DNA of 43,997 bases from Eubacterium sp. (GCA_021769965.1 JAETRU010000025.1:1-43997), one strand, 5' to 3'. Shown: positions 23,495-32,870, numbered from the stretch's first letter. The notes: generated by a model from the sequence alone, not told the origin. Numbers and translations are program-made.

Positions 23495-23697
23495 TGGAAC
23501 TGAAGAAAATGAGAGAAATGACTGACATCGAGTTAAATGCTGAACTGGAAAAGATGAAGAAAGAACTTTTCAACCTGAGATTTCAGCATGTTACAGGACA
23601 GCTTGAAAATCCTGTAAAGATGAGAGAAGTTAAAAGAAACATTGCAAGAGTGAAAACCATCATCAGAGAAAAAGAGCTGGAAAAGGCTCAGGCTTAG
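23494..23697 (+). CDS. rpmC: 50S ribosomal protein L29
   Basis: 67 residues forming the usual two-helix hairpin, with [27 protein letters not shown] and [13 protein letters not shown]. It sits near the exit tunnel beside L23. The ATG overlaps the rplP stop, so translation is coupled, with the ribosome-binding site GGTGG inside rplP. Confidence 0.96.
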   Translation: MELKKMREMTDIELNAELEKMKKELFNLRFQHVTGQLENPVKMREVKRNIARVKTIIREKELEKAQA

Positions 23698-23716
23698 TGA
23701 AAGGAGGATGTAAATT

Positions 23717-23977
23717 ATGGCAGTTGAAAGAAACAGAAGAAAGACTAAAGTCGGCATCGTTGTAAGCGACAAGATGGATAAGACTGTAGTTGTTGCAATC
23801 GAAGACTTCGTAAGACATTCCCTTTACGGCAAAGCTGTAAAAAGAACCAAGAAGGTAAAGGCTCACGATGAAAACAACGAATGCAATATCGGAGATAAAG
23901 TTAGAATTATGGAAACAAGACCTCTGTCCAAAGACAAGAGATGGAGACTTGTAAACATCATAGAGAAGGTTAAATAA
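23717..23977 (+). CDS. rpsQ: 30S ribosomal protein S17
   Basis: 86 residues. OB-fold protein with [18 protein letters not shown] and [20 protein letters not shown], both diagnostic. It binds 16S rRNA early in 30S assembly. AAAGGAGG lies 10 bases before ATG, and the gene sits in the standard L29-S17-L14 order. Confidence 0.97.
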   Translation: MAVERNRRKTKVGIVVSDKMDKTVVVAIEDFVRHSLYGKAVKRTKKVKAHDENNECNIGDKVRIMETRPLSKDKRWRLVNIIEKVK

Positions 23978-23991
23978 GGAGGCACCAGATC

Positions 23992-24366
23992 ATGATTCAA
24001 ACAGAAACAAGATTAAGAGTTGCTGACAATTCAGGTGCAAAAGAACTTTTATGTATCCGTATCCTGGGCGGTACTTCCCGTCAGTATGCGAATATCGGTG
24101 ATGTAATCGTTTGTGCTGTTAAAGAAGCAACACCAGGCGGCGTCGTGAAAAAGGGCGATGTTGTCAAGGCTGTAGTAGTTAGAACAAAGAAGGGCGCCAG
24201 AAGAGCAGACGGCAGCTACGTGAAGTTTGACCAGAACGCAGCAGTTATCATCAAAGATAAAGAAGATAAGACCCCGGTTGGAACTCGTATTTTCGGGCCT
24301 GTTGCGAGGGAGCTCAGAGATAAAGGCTTCATGAAGATCGTGTCATTGGCACCGGAAGTATTATAG
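23992..24366 (+). CDS. rplN: 50S ribosomal protein L14
   Basis: 124 residues, two more than usual. It starts [19 protein letters not shown] and has [21 protein letters not shown] and [21 protein letters not shown] at the end. L14 forms an intersubunit bridge and is the docking site for the RsfS silencing factor. AAGGAGG lies 8 bases upstream of ATG. Confidence 0.97.
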   Translation: MIQTETRLRVADNSGAKELLCIRILGGTSRQYANIGDVIVCAVKEATPGGVVKKGDVVKAVVVRTKKGARRADGSYVKFDQNAAVIIKDKEDKTPVGTRIFGPVARELRDKGFMKIVSLAPEVL

Positions 24367-24380
24367 GGAGGTGTTGACAG

Positions 24381-24686
24381 ATGCGTATTAAAAAAGGCGA
24401 TACAGTAGTAGTCATTACTGGTAAAGATAAAGGCAAGTCCGGTAAGGTACTGAAGGCTATGCCGAAGGAAAACAGAGTTATCGTTGAAGGTGTAAACATC
24501 CAGACAAAGCACCAGAAGCAGACCAGAACAGAGAAGGCTGAGATCAAGCACTTAGAAGGACCGATCGACGCTTCCAACGTTATGTTCTATGACGCTAAAG
24601 CTAAGGAAGCCATCAAAATCGGCTACAAGATCGACGGTGACAAGAAAGTCAGAGTAAACAGAAAAACCGGAAACGTAATCGACTAA
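24381..24686 (+). CDS. rplX: 50S ribosomal protein L24
   Basis: 101 residues with an N-terminal KOW domain: [21 protein letters not shown] and [10 protein letters not shown] are diagnostic. The C-terminal part has the typical [12 protein letters not shown] segment. L24 is one of two proteins that initiate large-subunit assembly. GGGAGGTG lies about 9 bases before ATG; only 14 bases separate it from rplN. Confidence 0.97.
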   Translation: MRIKKGDTVVVITGKDKGKSGKVLKAMPKENRVIVEGVNIQTKHQKQTRTEKAEIKHLEGPIDASNVMFYDAKAKEAIKIGYKIDGDKKVRVNRKTGNVID

Positions 24687-24703
24687 GAAAGGAGGAGACG
24701 ATT

Positions 24704-25246
24704 TTGACAGCAAGATTAAGAGAAACTTACAAGAATGAAGTATTCCCTGCACTGAAGGAAAAATTCCAGTACAAAAATGTAATGGAAGTTCCTAAGCTGG
24801 AGAAGGTTACTATAAATATGGGTCTTGGCGAAGCAAAGGAAAACGCTAAGATTCTGGAAACAGCCGTTAAGGAAATCGGCCTGATCACAGGTCAGAGACC
24901 GGTTGTTACAAAGGCAAAGAAGTCCATCGCGAACTTCAAAGTAAGACAGGGCATGCCGGTTGGAGCAAAAGTTACCCTGAGAGGAGACAACATGTATGAA
25001 TTTGTCGACAAATTCTTCAACATCTCTCTTCCTAGAGTAAGAGACTTCAAGGGCGTCAGCAAAAACTCCTTTGACGGCAGAGGAAACTATTCCATGGGCG
25101 TCAAGGAACAGTTGATCTTCCCGGAAATCAACTATGATGATGTTGACACGATCAAGGGTATGAACATCGTATTTACAACTACGGCAAAGACAGACGAAGA
25201 AGCAGCGGCTCTGCTGGAACTGCTGGGTATGCCGTTTGAAAAGTAG
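24704..25246 (+). CDS. rplE: 50S ribosomal protein L5 (TTG start)
   Basis: 180 residues. It starts at TTG (24704), with AAAGGAGG at 24688-24695 and no in-frame ATG that would keep the conserved [13 protein letters not shown] start. Conserved parts are [38 protein letters not shown] and the C-terminal [19 protein letters not shown]5 binds 5S rRNA and contacts S13 in a bridge to the 30S head. A structured gap of 87 bases follows before rpsN. Confidence 0.96.
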   Translation: MTARLRETYKNEVFPALKEKFQYKNVMEVPKLEKVTINMGLGEAKENAKILETAVKEIGLITGQRPVVTKAKKSIANFKVRQGMPVGAKVTLRGDNMYEFVDKFFNISLPRVRDFKGVSKNSFDGRGNYSMGVKEQLIFPEINYDDVDTIKGMNIVFTTTAKTDEEAAALLELLGMPFEK

Positions 25247-25258
25247 AAAAACCTGATC

Positions 25259-25319
25259 GCATCGGCGTTGCCGCAAGGAAGTTTTTATATAATTTCCTCG
25301 GCGATGCTCGGAAATTATA
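25259..25319 (+). promoter_or_regulatory. Pseudoknot-like leader of rpsN
   Basis: GCATCG (25259-25264) can pair with CGATGC (25302-25307), and TATAATTTCC (25288-25297) with GGAAATTATA (25310-25319). The two helices interlock, so they form an H-type pseudoknot or two exclusive folds. The second helix ends 2 bases before the AGGAGG of rpsN, a position able to influence ribosome access. Confidence 0.55.
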
Positions 25320-25333
25320 GGTAGGAGGTTAAG

Positions 25334-25519
25334 ATGGCTAAGACATCTCTAAAAGTAAAACAGCAGAGAAAACCGAAGTATTCCACTCGTGCATACACAA
25401 GATGCAGACTGTGTGGAAGACCCCACTCTGTACTGAAGAAATACGGTATCTGCCGTATCTGCTTCAGAGAGCTTGCTTACAAAGGTGAAATTCCCGGCGT
25501 AAGAAAAGCAAGCTGGTAA
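25334..25519 (+). CDS. rpsN: 30S ribosomal protein S14, zinc-binding type
   Basis: 61 residues, the short zinc form typical of Firmicutes, with [24 protein letters not shown] providing the Cys4 zinc site. It belongs to the late-assembling 30S head. AGGAGG lies 7 bases before ATG. It is bracketed by structured non-coding gaps on both sides, unusual for genes in this tightly packed operon. Confidence 0.97.
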   Translation: MAKTSLKVKQQRKPKYSTRAYTRCRLCGRPHSVLKKYGICRICFRELAYKGEIPGVRKASW

Positions 25520-25536
25520 AATAAGAAGTTAAATCA

Positions 25537-25657
25537 GTGCGAAGGCGGAGCAGCGGACTTGGCGGTAAAACGCAGCCAAATCAAAGATTTGGGCGTTTCT
25601 CGCACGAGACCTGCCAACGATTTGTTTCACAAATCGGGCTAGGGCTTCGAACCACGC
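25537..25657 (+). ncRNA. Structured RNA element, copy B (before rpsH)
   Basis: The outer pairing is CGAAG (25540-25544) with CTTCG (25645-25649). The inner core aligns with copy A at 18941-19030. Here the stems read CAAATC/GATTTG (loop AAA), AAACGC/GCGTTT around it, and CGATTTG/CAAATCG. GAGACCTGCC and GGGC-N-AGG are unchanged. Compared with copy A, the changes A-T to C-G, T-A/C-G to CGC/GCG and C-G to G-C keep pairing. It fills the 160-base gap between rpsN and rpsH. Confidence 0.65.
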
Positions 25658-25679
25658 AAGAGGAAGGAGATATACTGTA

Positions 25680-26078
25680 ATGACAATGACAGATCCAATA
25701 GCGGATATGCTGACAAGAATCAGAAATGCCAATACTGTAGGTCATGAGACAGTTGAGATCCCTGCGTCCAAGATCAAAAGATCCATCGCAGAGATCCTGC
25801 TGGAAGAAGGCTACATCAGCGGCTATGATGTAATAGACGATAACAAGCAGGGCATCATCAAAGTACAGATGAAGTACGGTGCCAACAAAGAAAGAGTTAT
25901 CAACGGTATCAAGAAGATTTCAAAACCGGGCCTGAAGGTTTATGCGAAGGCGAACGACGTACCGAAGGTACTGGGCGGCCTCGGCATCGCTATCATTTCC
26001 ACATCCAAGGGAGTTATCAGCGATAAGAAAGCCAGAGAATACGGCGTCGGCGGCGAAGTTATCTGTTATGTATGGTAG
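25680..26078 (+). CDS. rpsH: 30S ribosomal protein S8
   Basis: 132 residues. It begins [17 protein letters not shown] and ends with the conserved [22 protein letters not shown] segment. S8 binds 16S helix 21 and in Escherichia coli represses the spc operon by binding its mRNA near L5. Here a structured RNA element lies directly upstream, so S8 autoregulation is a possible but untested reading. AGGAAGGAG lies about 9 bases before ATG. Confidence 0.97.
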   Translation: MTMTDPIADMLTRIRNANTVGHETVEIPASKIKRSIAEILLEEGYISGYDVIDDNKQGIIKVQMKYGANKERVINGIKKISKPGLKVYAKANDVPKVLGGLGIAIISTSKGVISDKKAREYGVGGEVICYVW

Positions 26079-26090
26079 GAGGTAAGAATT

Positions 26091-26633
26091 ATGTCAAGAA
26101 TAGGTAGAAAACCTGTTGCACTTCCTGCCGGAGTAGAAGTTACTGTTGACGATAAGAACGTCGTAACAGTAAAAGGTCCTAAGGGAACCCTGCAGGAACA
26201 GGTAAGCAGATTAATCAACGTAGAAGTAAAAGACAACGAAGTGGTTCTGACCAGAACTTCCGATGCGAGAGAGCACAGATCTCAGCACGGTCTGGCAAGA
26301 ACGCTGGTAAACAACATGGTAGTCGGCGTTACAAACGGCTACGAGAAAAAGCTTCAGCTTGTAGGCGTAGGTTACAGAGCTGAAAAGAAAGGCAGCAGCC
26401 TGGTTATGAACCTTGGCTACTCCCACCCGGTTGAAATGCCGGATCCTGAAGGAATTACAACAGAGGTTCCTGACGCTACTACTGTATTAGTAAAGGGAAT
26501 TGATAAAGCAGCTGTAGGAAACTATGCGGCAAACATCAGAGCTTGGAGAATGCCTGAACCGTATAAGGGCAAGGGTATCAAGTATGCTGACGAAGTGATC
26601 CGCAGAAAAGAAGGCAAAGCCGGAGCTAAATAA
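26091..26633 (+). CDS. rplF: 50S ribosomal protein L6
   Basis: 180 residues with two similar domains. [17 protein letters not shown] and the C-terminal [23 protein letters not shown] are diagnostic. L6 sits near the factor-binding site and sarcin-ricin loop. AGGAGG lies about 7 bases before ATG; the gap from rpsH is 12 bases. Confidence 0.97.
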   Translation: MSRIGRKPVALPAGVEVTVDDKNVVTVKGPKGTLQEQVSRLINVEVKDNEVVLTRTSDAREHRSQHGLARTLVNNMVVGVTNGYEKKLQLVGVGYRAEKKGSSLVMNLGYSHPVEMPDPEGITTEVPDATTVLVKGIDKAAVGNYAANIRAWRMPEPYKGKGIKYADEVIRRKEGKAGAK

Positions 26634-26652
26634 GAAAGGAGTGAAATGAGAA

Positions 26653-27018
26653 ATGGCAAAAGAAAGCAGAAATGACAAGCGTGTAAAAAGACACGAAAGA
26701 GTTAGAAAAAATTTATCTGGAACTCCTGAGAAGCCAAGACTTTGTGTTTACAGATCCAACAAGAACATTTCTTGTCAGATCATCGACGATGTAAACAAAG
26801 TGACTTTAGCTTCTGCATCTTCCCTTGACAAAGACCTGAAGGCTGAAATCGGCTACGGCGGAAACAAGGAAGCTGCAAAGAAGGTCGGCGAAGCTATTGC
26901 AAAGAGAGCACTGGAAAAGGGCATCGAAGTTGTTGCTTTTGACAGAGGCGGTTTCCTCTATCACGGAAGAGTTAAGGAACTGGCTGACGGCGCTCGCGAA
27001 GGCGGATTAAAATTCTAA
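26653..27018 (+). CDS. rplR: 50S ribosomal protein L18
   Basis: 121 residues. It has a basic N-terminus, [19 protein letters not shown] and [27 protein letters not shown] at the end, all typical. L18 binds 5S rRNA with L5. GAAAGGAG lies upstream of ATG. Confidence 0.97.
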   Translation: MAKESRNDKRVKRHERVRKNLSGTPEKPRLCVYRSNKNISCQIIDDVNKVTLASASSLDKDLKAEIGYGGNKEAAKKVGEAIAKRALEKGIEVVAFDRGGFLYHGRVKELADGAREGGLKF

Positions 27019-27034
27019 CAGGAGGAGATAAGGA

Positions 27035-27538
27035 ATGCGTAATATCATTGATGCATCCAAGCTGGACTTGAAAGAAACTATCGTTAGCATCAGACGTGTC
27101 GCAAAGACTGTTAAAGGCGGTAGAAACATGAGATTCAGCGTTACTGTAGTAGTCGGCGACGGCAATGGCTATGTAGGCGTTGGTCTTGGCAAAGCGCAGG
27201 AAATTCCTGAAGCTGTAAGAAAAGCTACAGAAGATGCAAAGAAGAATTTAATATATGTTCCGACAGTTGGAACTACTATACCACACAGAAACATCGGTAT
27301 CTTCGGCGCAGGCAAAGTTCTGCTGATGCCTGCTGCACAGGGTACTGGAGTTATCGCAGGTTCCTCTGTACGTACCGTACTGGAAGCTGCAGGAATCAAG
27401 GACGTAAGAGCAAAGTCCATCGGTTCCAATAACACCGGTAACATGGCTTATGCGACTCTGGAAGGTCTGAAAGGACTGATGACAGTAGAAAAGGTCGCTA
27501 AGCTGAGAGGTAAGACACCTGAAGAAATCTTAGGATAG
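27035..27538 (+). CDS. rpsE: 30S ribosomal protein S5
   Basis: 167 residues. It contains [38 protein letters not shown] and [17 protein letters not shown]5 helps control decoding accuracy and mRNA unwinding with S3 and S4; the loop with [11 protein letters not shown] is the site of spectinomycin-resistance changes in other species. AGGAGG lies 9 bases upstream of ATG. Confidence 0.97.
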   Translation: MRNIIDASKLDLKETIVSIRRVAKTVKGGRNMRFSVTVVVGDGNGYVGVGLGKAQEIPEAVRKATEDAKKNLIYVPTVGTTIPHRNIGIFGAGKVLLMPAAQGTGVIAGSSVRTVLEAAGIKDVRAKSIGSNNTGNMAYATLEGLKGLMTVEKVAKLRGKTPEEILG

Positions 27539-27551
27539 GAGGATACGCAAA

Positions 27552-27734
27552 ATGGCTAAAATGTTGAAAATCACTTTGACAAAAAGTACGATCGGCGCTT
27601 CCCCTAAGCAGAGAAAGGTTGTCGAAGCGTTAGGACTGAAGAAGATGCATCGCAGTGTAGAACTTGCCGATACGCCTGCAACTCGTGGTGCAGTTGCTAA
27701 GGTAGCGCATCTTGTTACTGTAGAAGAACTGTAG
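27552..27734 (+). CDS. rpmD: 50S ribosomal protein L30
   Basis: 60 residues: [21 protein letters not shown] and [16 protein letters not shown] match the short bacterial L30. GGAGG lies upstream of ATG. It is not found in all bacteria but is standard in Firmicutes at this position. Confidence 0.96.
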   Translation: MAKMLKITLTKSTIGASPKQRKVVEALGLKKMHRSVELADTPATRGAVAKVAHLVTVEEL

Positions 27735-27754
27735 GATAGGAGGTGCAAGGGATA

Positions 27755-28195
27755 ATGAAACTGCATGAATTAAGAGCTGCTGAAGGTTCCAAGAAGAACC
27801 GCAAGAGAAGAGGCCGCGGTACAGCTACCGGTCAGGGTAAAACCGGCGGAAGAGGTATGAACGGTCAGAAGTCCAGAAGCGGCGGCGGCGTAAGACTCGG
27901 CTTTGAAGGCGGACAGATGCCTCTGTACAGACGTCTGCCAAAGAGAGGCTTCACCAATATCTGGGGAACAGAATATACGACGATCAATGTAAAAGACCTC
28001 AACAGATTTGAGGCTGGTACTGTTGTAACACCGGAGCTCCTTGAGGAAGTCGGCATGGTAAAACAGGTCAAAGACGGAATCAAGATCCTGGGCGACGGCG
28101 CTCTGAACAATGGTATCACTGTAAAAGCACACAAATTTACCAAGAGTGCAATTGAAAAAATTGAAGCTGCCGGAGGAAAGGCAGAGGTGATCTAA
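27755..28195 (+). CDS. rplO: 50S ribosomal protein L15
   Basis: 146 residues. It starts [20 protein letters not shown], then the Gly/Arg-rich extension [22 protein letters not shown] that threads into 23S rRNA, and ends in the globular domain. I use ATG 27755, 12 bases after AGGAGG; the in-frame GTG at 27743 is part of that ribosome-binding site. Confidence 0.96.
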   Translation: MKLHELRAAEGSKKNRKRRGRGTATGQGKTGGRGMNGQKSRSGGGVRLGFEGGQMPLYRRLPKRGFTNIWGTEYTTINVKDLNRFEAGTVVTPELLEEVGMVKQVKDGIKILGDGALNNGITVKAHKFTKSAIEKIEAAGGKAEVI

Positions 28196-28196
28196 G

Positions 28197-29483
28197 ATGG
28201 AGATGCTTAAGACAATTTCGCAGGCATTCAAAGTCGCAGAAATCAGAAGCAAGATCATCTTTACACTGCTGATGCTGGTCGTGTTCAGAATCGGATCTAA
28301 TATCCCCGTACCGGGGATCAGCAGATCCGCTCTGGCACAGGTCTTCACCGGTGAGACCGGACTCTTCGACCTGTTCGACCTGTTTTCCGGCGGAGCGTTC
28401 AGTAACTTTACGATCTTCGCTTTAAGTATTACACCATACATTACAGCGTCTATCATCATCCAGCTTCTGACCATGGCCTTCCCTTATTTCGAGAGACTGG
28501 CCAAAGAAGGTCAGGAAGGCAGAAAGAAGATGGCTCAGATCACACGTTATCTGACCATCGTGCTGGCGCTGATCCAGGCTTTCGGTCTGACCGTAGGTCT
28601 GTTCAGAAGAGCTGTTATCGACCAGACATGGTTCTCCTTCGCGGTGATCATTCTGGTGCTGACAGCAGGTACAGCGTTCCTGATGTGGCTGGGTGAGCAG
28701 ATCAACGAATACGGTATCGGTAACGGTATCTCCCTGATCATCTTCGGAGGTATCGTAGCAAGGGTTCCGAGCGGACTGCGTACTATTTGGACACAGTTCC
28801 AGGACGGACAGCTTTCCATCATTTCGATCCTGCTGTTTATCGTATTTGCTGTAGTGGTTATTCTGGGCGTTATTGAGATTCAGCAGGGAACCAGAAGGAT
28901 TCCGGTTCAGTACGCAAAGAGAGTGGTTGGCAGAAAGATGTACGGCGGACAGTCCACCCACATCCCTCTCAAGGTCAACCAGGCTGGTGTTATTCCGGTC
29001 ATCTTCGCACTGTCCATCCTGCAGTTCCCATTGACCATCACCTACTTCTTCCCGAATACAGCTTTCACTGATTTCGTGACGAAGTGGCTGTCACCGGCAG
29101 GAAACCCTGGCGTATGGGTCTATGCCGTGTGCAACGTACTGCTGATCATATTCTTTAACTACTTCTATACGGCAGTTACCTTTAACCCTGTGGAAGTAGC
29201 TCAGAACATGAAGGCCAACGGCGGCTTTATCCCGGGCATCAGACCGGGCAAAGCTACGGTTGAATATCTTAGCAAGGTTATGTCAAGAATCTCCATTGTG
29301 GGAGCCATATTCCTTGCGGTAATCGCAACGCTGCCGACCATTCTGGGCGTGCTGATCCCTGCTTTGAAAGGTATGCACTTCGGCGGAACTTCCCTGCTGA
29401 TCGCAGTAGGTGTTGCGCTTGATACAATGAAACAACTGGAAAACCAGATGGTTATGAGAAACTATCAGGGCTTTCTTAAATAA
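28197..29483 (+). CDS. secY: Preprotein translocase subunit SecY
   Basis: 428 residues, ten membrane segments, the pore of the Sec translocon. Conserved stretches are NIPVPGISRSAL, GGAFSNFTIFALSITPYI and the long cytoplasmic loop with RRIPVQYAKRVVGRKMYGGQSTHIPLKVN that meets SecA and the ribosome. The start could be ATG 28197 or 28203; the ribosome-binding site AGAGGTG lies in the end of rplO, one base upstream of a coupled start. It is co-transcribed with adk. Confidence 0.97.
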   Translation: MEMLKTISQAFKVAEIRSKIIFTLLMLVVFRIGSNIPVPGISRSALAQVFTGETGLFDLFDLFSGGAFSNFTIFALSITPYITASIIIQLLTMAFPYFERLAKEGQEGRKKMAQITRYLTIVLALIQAFGLTVGLFRRAVIDQTWFSFAVIILVLTAGTAFLMWLGEQINEYGIGNGISLIIFGGIVARVPSGLRTIWTQFQDGQLSIISILLFIVFAVVVILGVIEIQQGTRRIPVQYAKRVVGRKMYGGQSTHIPLKVNQAGVIPVIFALSILQFPLTITYFFPNTAFTDFVTKWLSPAGNPGVWVYAVCNVLLIIFFNYFYTAVTFNPVEVAQNMKANGGFIPGIRPGKATVEYLSKVMSRISIVGAIFLAVIATLPTILGVLIPALKGMHFGGTSLLIAVGVALDTMKQLENQMVMRNYQGFLK

Positions 29484-29497
29484 GAGGAGATGAGCAA

Positions 29498-30145
29498 ATG
29501 CTTAGAACAGTTTTGTTAGGCCCTCCGGGAGCCGGCAAGGGCACACAGGCGGTAAGAATCGTGGAGAAATACAATGTTCCCCACATTTCAACCGGAGATA
29601 TTTTCAGAGAAAACATTAAAAATGGTACAGAGCTGGGCAAAAAAGCGCAGGAGTACATGAACAAAGGCGAATTAGTTCCTGACGATCTGGTCATCGAGAT
29701 CGCGACCACAAGGCTGCTGGCAGATGACTGCAGGAACGGATTCCTTTTAGATGGATTCCCACGGACTGTATATCAGGCAGAAAAGCTGGATGAATTCCTT
29801 ACGGAGCACGGCATGAAGCTTGATCTGGTCATCGATATCGAGGTTGAAAAGGAAGAACTGATTAGCAGACTGACGGGAAGAAGAGTTTGCAAGACCTGCG
29901 GCGCTTCCTTCCATGTCGTTAACATTCCTCCTAAAAAAGAAGGCATTTGTGATATCTGCGGCGGTGAGCTGATCCAGAGAGCTGACGATACAGTGGAAAC
30001 TGTTGAGAACAGAATCGAGGTTTATAACCAGCAGACTATGCCTCTTGTAGATTACTATAAAAAGGCAGGCAACATCGCTACTGTAGACGGTGCTCTGCCG
30101 CTGGAAACAGTATTTGCGGAAATCGTGAAAGCTATAGGAGAATAG
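29498..30145 (+). CDS. adk: Adenylate kinase, zinc-binding
   Basis: 215 residues. It converts AMP and ATP to two ADP. The P-loop GPPGAGKGTQA is at residues 7-17, the NMP-binding part has HISTGDIFR, LLDGFPRT is present, and the long LID domain carries a Cys4 zinc site in CKTCGASFH and CDICGG. The placement between secY and map is standard in Firmicutes. GAGGAG lies upstream of ATG; map follows after one base. Confidence 0.97.
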   Translation: MLRTVLLGPPGAGKGTQAVRIVEKYNVPHISTGDIFRENIKNGTELGKKAQEYMNKGELVPDDLVIEIATTRLLADDCRNGFLLDGFPRTVYQAEKLDEFLTEHGMKLDLVIDIEVEKEELISRLTGRRVCKTCGASFHVVNIPPKKEGICDICGGELIQRADDTVETVENRIEVYNQQTMPLVDYYKKAGNIATVDGALPLETVFAEIVKAIGE

Positions 30146-30146
30146 T

Positions 30147-30893
30147 ATGATCATCATCAAATCCAGACAGGAAATTGACATAATGCGTGAGTCGGGTAAG
30201 GTCACAGGGTATATTTTAAATACCCTGGCCGACTTCATCAAGCCCGGCATGTCTACTATGGATATTGATCGTTATGTCGAGCAGACCATCAAAAAACATA
30301 AGATGATCCCGACCTTCAAGGGTTACGGTGGATTTCCGGGCAACGCCTGTGTCTCCATCAACGAAGAGGTCGTACACGGCATTCCCGATAAGAAACGCAT
30401 CATTCACGAAGGCGATATCGTCAGTGTTGATGTAGGAGCTACCTATAAAGGCTACGTCAGTGATGCGGCCAGAACGTATCCGGTAGGCAAAGTAGATGAT
30501 GAGGCTATGCGTCTCATCGAAGTGACAAAAGCCAGCTTCTTTGAAGGCATCAAGTATGCCAGAGTAGGCTACCGCCTTTCCGATATCTCTCATGCCATTC
30601 AGGTAAAGGCTGAGGATGAAGGATTTTCCGTCATCCGGGACTTTGTCGGACACGGCGTAGGAAGAGAGATGCATGAGGATCCTCAGATTCCGAACTACGG
30701 GAAGCCGGGCAAGGGACCAAGGCTGGTCAGCGGCATGGTGTTTGCCATCGAGCCGATGATCTGTCAGGGCGCCTACGAGATCGAGACACTGCTCAATGAC
30801 TGGACAGTCGTCACGGCTGATGGAAAACTGGCGGCACATTATGAAAATACTGTTGTTATCAATGATGGTGAGCCTGAGCTGCTTACCCTGTAG
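30147..30893 (+). CDS. map: Methionine aminopeptidase
   Basis: 248 residues, type I enzyme that removes the initiator Met from new proteins. The metal ligands are in SVDVGATYKGYVSDAAR (two Asp), FVGHGVGREMHEDPQIPNY (His), VFAIEPM (Glu) and HYENTVVI (Glu). The start follows the adk stop by one base, with TAGGAGA inside adk as ribosome-binding site. In related Firmicutes a KOW-domain gene often sits between map and infA; here it is absent. Confidence 0.97.
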   Translation: MIIIKSRQEIDIMRESGKVTGYILNTLADFIKPGMSTMDIDRYVEQTIKKHKMIPTFKGYGGFPGNACVSINEEVVHGIPDKKRIIHEGDIVSVDVGATYKGYVSDAARTYPVGKVDDEAMRLIEVTKASFFEGIKYARVGYRLSDISHAIQVKAEDEGFSVIRDFVGHGVGREMHEDPQIPNYGKPGKGPRLVSGMVFAIEPMICQGAYEIETLLNDWTVVTADGKLAAHYENTVVINDGEPELLTL

Positions 30894-30915
30894 TGAATAG
30901 AGAGAGGTGTATTTC

Positions 30916-31137
30916 ATGGCGAAGAAAGACGTCATAGAGGCAGTTGGAACCGTTGTGGACGCTCAGCCAAATGCAATGTTCAAGGTAAAACTTGAAAACG
31001 GTTTTGAAGTGCTTGCACACATTTCTGGAAAAATCAGAATGAACTATATAAGGATTCTTCCGGGAGACAAGGTGAAGGTTGAGCTTTCCCCTTATGATTT
31101 GACCAGAGGAAGAATTATATGGAGAGATAAAGGCTAA
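30916..31137 (+). CDS. infA: Translation initiation factor IF-1
   Basis: 73 residues, S1-type OB fold that binds the A site of the 30S subunit during initiation. [40 protein letters not shown] (in two parts) and [13 protein letters not shown] are diagnostic. I take ATG 30916, with AGAGAGGTG upstream; the GTG at 30907 lies within that site. Confidence 0.96.
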   Translation: MAKKDVIEAVGTVVDAQPNAMFKVKLENGFEVLAHISGKIRMNYIRILPGDKVKVELSPYDLTRGRIIWRDKG

Positions 31138-31151
31138 ATAGGAGGAATAAG

Positions 31152-31265
31152 ATGAAAGTTAGAGCTTCCGTAAAACCAATCTGTGAAAAGTGCAAGATAA
31201 TCAAAAGACACGGAAAAGTAATGGTTATCTGTGAGAATCCAAAGCATAAGCAGAGACAAGGTTAA
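31152..31265 (+). CDS. rpmJ: 50S ribosomal protein L36, zinc-binding
   Basis: 37 residues, a tiny gene. It reads [20 protein letters not shown] at the start, and CENPKHKQ supplies the remaining Cys and His of the zinc site. GGAGG lies 6 bases before ATG. It follows infA by 14 bases, the standard order. Confidence 0.96.
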   Translation: MKVRASVKPICEKCKIIKRHGKVMVICENPKHKQRQG

Positions 31266-31392
31266 TCGATTTGTTTAAAAATTTGTCCGGTGAGGACCAG
31301 GACCGCCGGACGTATATAAATTATAGTTTATTTAGAACCCCTGTCTATATCACTCCTGGAACGTGACGGAAGATAGGAGAAGGAGGAAACGT
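31266..31392 (+). promoter_or_regulatory. Leader region of rpsM (possible alpha-operon control)
   Basis: The 127-base gap holds GTCCGG (31284-31289) pairing with CCGGAC (31306-31311). A second helix, CTAT and TCAC (31344-31354), pairs with GTGA and ATAG (31362-31376), just before AGGAGG. No clear promoter was found. In other bacteria S4 represses this operon through a pseudoknot before rpsM; these stems are in the right place, but no match to that fold was established. Confidence 0.4.
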
Positions 31393-31761
31393 ATGGCTCG
31401 TATAGCCGGTGTCGACTTACCAAGAGAAAAAAGAGTAGAGATTGGTTTGACCTATATTTATGGTATTGGCAGACCGACCGCAAACGCTATCCTTGCAAAA
31501 GCAGGTGTAAACCCTGATACCAGAGTGAAAGACCTGAGCGAAGAGGAAGCAGGTAAAATCAGAAAGATCATCGATGAAGATTACCTCGTAGAAGGTGACC
31601 TGAGAAGAGAAGTTTCTTTGAATATCAAGAGACTGATGGAGATCGGAAGCTACAGAGGAATCAGACATAGAAGAGGTCTTCCTGTAAGAGGACAGAAGAC
31701 CAAGACAAACGCCAGAACTCGTAAAGGTCCGAAAAAGACTGTAGGAAGAAAGAAAAAATAA
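31393..31761 (+). CDS. rpsM: 30S ribosomal protein S13
   Basis: 122 residues. [20 protein letters not shown] and the basic tail [19 protein letters not shown] are diagnostic. S13 contacts the P-site tRNA and forms bridges with L5. ATG 31393 follows AAGGAGGAAACGT; an in-frame GTG 30 bases upstream would absorb that site and is not used. Confidence 0.97.
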   Translation: MARIAGVDLPREKRVEIGLTYIYGIGRPTANAILAKAGVNPDTRVKDLSEEEAGKIRKIIDEDYLVEGDLRREVSLNIKRLMEIGSYRGIRHRRGLPVRGQKTKTNARTRKGPKKTVGRKKK

Positions 31762-31778
31762 GAAGGAGGTAGGAAACA

Positions 31779-32177
31779 ATGGCTAAGACTGTAAAGAAAA
31801 CAGTTAGAAAAAAGAAAAGAGAACGTAAGAACATTGAAAAAGGCCAGGCACATATCCAATCCACCTTTAACAATACTTTAGTTACTCTTACAGATATGGA
31901 CGGAAACGCTCTTTCCTGGTCCAGCGCTGGATCCTTAGGATTCAAGGGCTCCAAGAAATCCACACCGTTTGCTGCGCAGATGGCTGCTGAAGAAGCAACC
32001 AAGGCTGCTATGGAGCACGGTTTAAAGACTGTAGAGGTTTACGTAAAGGGTCCGGGTTCCGGAAGAGAAGCTGCTATCAGAGCACTGCAGGCAGCAGGTC
32101 TTGAGATCACCATGATCAAGGATATCACACCGATTCCGCACAACGGATGCAGACCGCCAAAGAGAAGAAGAGTCTAA
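31779..32177 (+). CDS. rpsK: 30S ribosomal protein S11
   Basis: 132 residues. Basic start, then [37 protein letters not shown] and the C-terminal [19 protein letters not shown]11 sits on the 30S platform and contacts mRNA in the E site. AAGGAGG lies 10 bases before ATG. Confidence 0.97.
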   Translation: MAKTVKKTVRKKKRERKNIEKGQAHIQSTFNNTLVTLTDMDGNALSWSSAGSLGFKGSKKSTPFAAQMAAEEATKAAMEHGLKTVEVYVKGPGSGREAAIRALQAAGLEITMIKDITPIPHNGCRPPKRRRV

Positions 32178-32199
32178 TTGAAGGGAGGAGTAATATAAC

Positions 32200-32820
32200 A
32201 TGGCAAGATATACAGACGCTAACTGCAGATTATGCAGAAGAGAAGGCCAGAAGCTTTTCTTGAAAGGTGAAAGATGCTATAGCGGCAAATGCGCAATTGA
32301 GAAGAGAAATTACGCTCCCGGACAGCACGGCCAGTCCAGAAAGAAAGTTTCTGACTACGGACTGCAGCTCCGCGAAAAGCAGAAGGCAAAGAGATTTTAC
32401 GGCATGCAGGAAAAACAGTTCAGAAACCTGTTTGAGAAAGCAGCCAGAAAACAGGGTAAGACAGGTGAAAACCTGCTGATCCTGTTAGAAACAAGATTAG
32501 ATAATGCTGTTTACAGACTGGGCTTCGCATCTTCCAGAAAAGAAGCGAGACAGCTTGTAGTACACGGACATTTCACAGTAAACGGCAAGAAAGCTGCGGC
32601 TCCTGCAATGCAGCTGAAGGCTGGAGATGTGATCAAAGTTAAGGAGAAGAGCACCAGCTCCCCTAAGTTTAAGGAAATTAAGGAAATGTCAATCACTGTA
32701 CCTTCATGGATGTCAGTCGATGTTGAAAAATTAGAAGGTAAGATCGTTGCAATGCCGACAAGAGAAGATATCGATACTCCTGTTGCAGAGCACTTAATCG
32801 TCGAGTTGTACTCCAAATAA
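32200..32820 (+). CDS. rpsD: 30S ribosomal protein S4, zinc-binding
   Basis: 206 residues. The N-terminal CRLCRREG and [11 protein letters not shown] form a Cys4 zinc site; the S4 RNA-binding domain has [22 protein letters not shown]4 starts 30S assembly and takes part in decoding accuracy. Unlike Bacillus, where rpsD stands alone, it lies inside the alpha operon here. AGGGAGGAG lies upstream of ATG. Confidence 0.97.
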   Translation: MARYTDANCRLCRREGQKLFLKGERCYSGKCAIEKRNYAPGQHGQSRKKVSDYGLQLREKQKAKRFYGMQEKQFRNLFEKAARKQGKTGENLLILLETRLDNAVYRLGFASSRKEARQLVVHGHFTVNGKKAAAPAMQLKAGDVIKVKEKSTSSPKFKEIKEMSITVPSWMSVDVEKLEGKIVAMPTREDIDTPVAEHLIVELYSK

Positions 32821-32870
32821 TATAGCGGCGTAAATCCGGTATTACTTGGGAAAATGAAGGAGGGTTTTTA

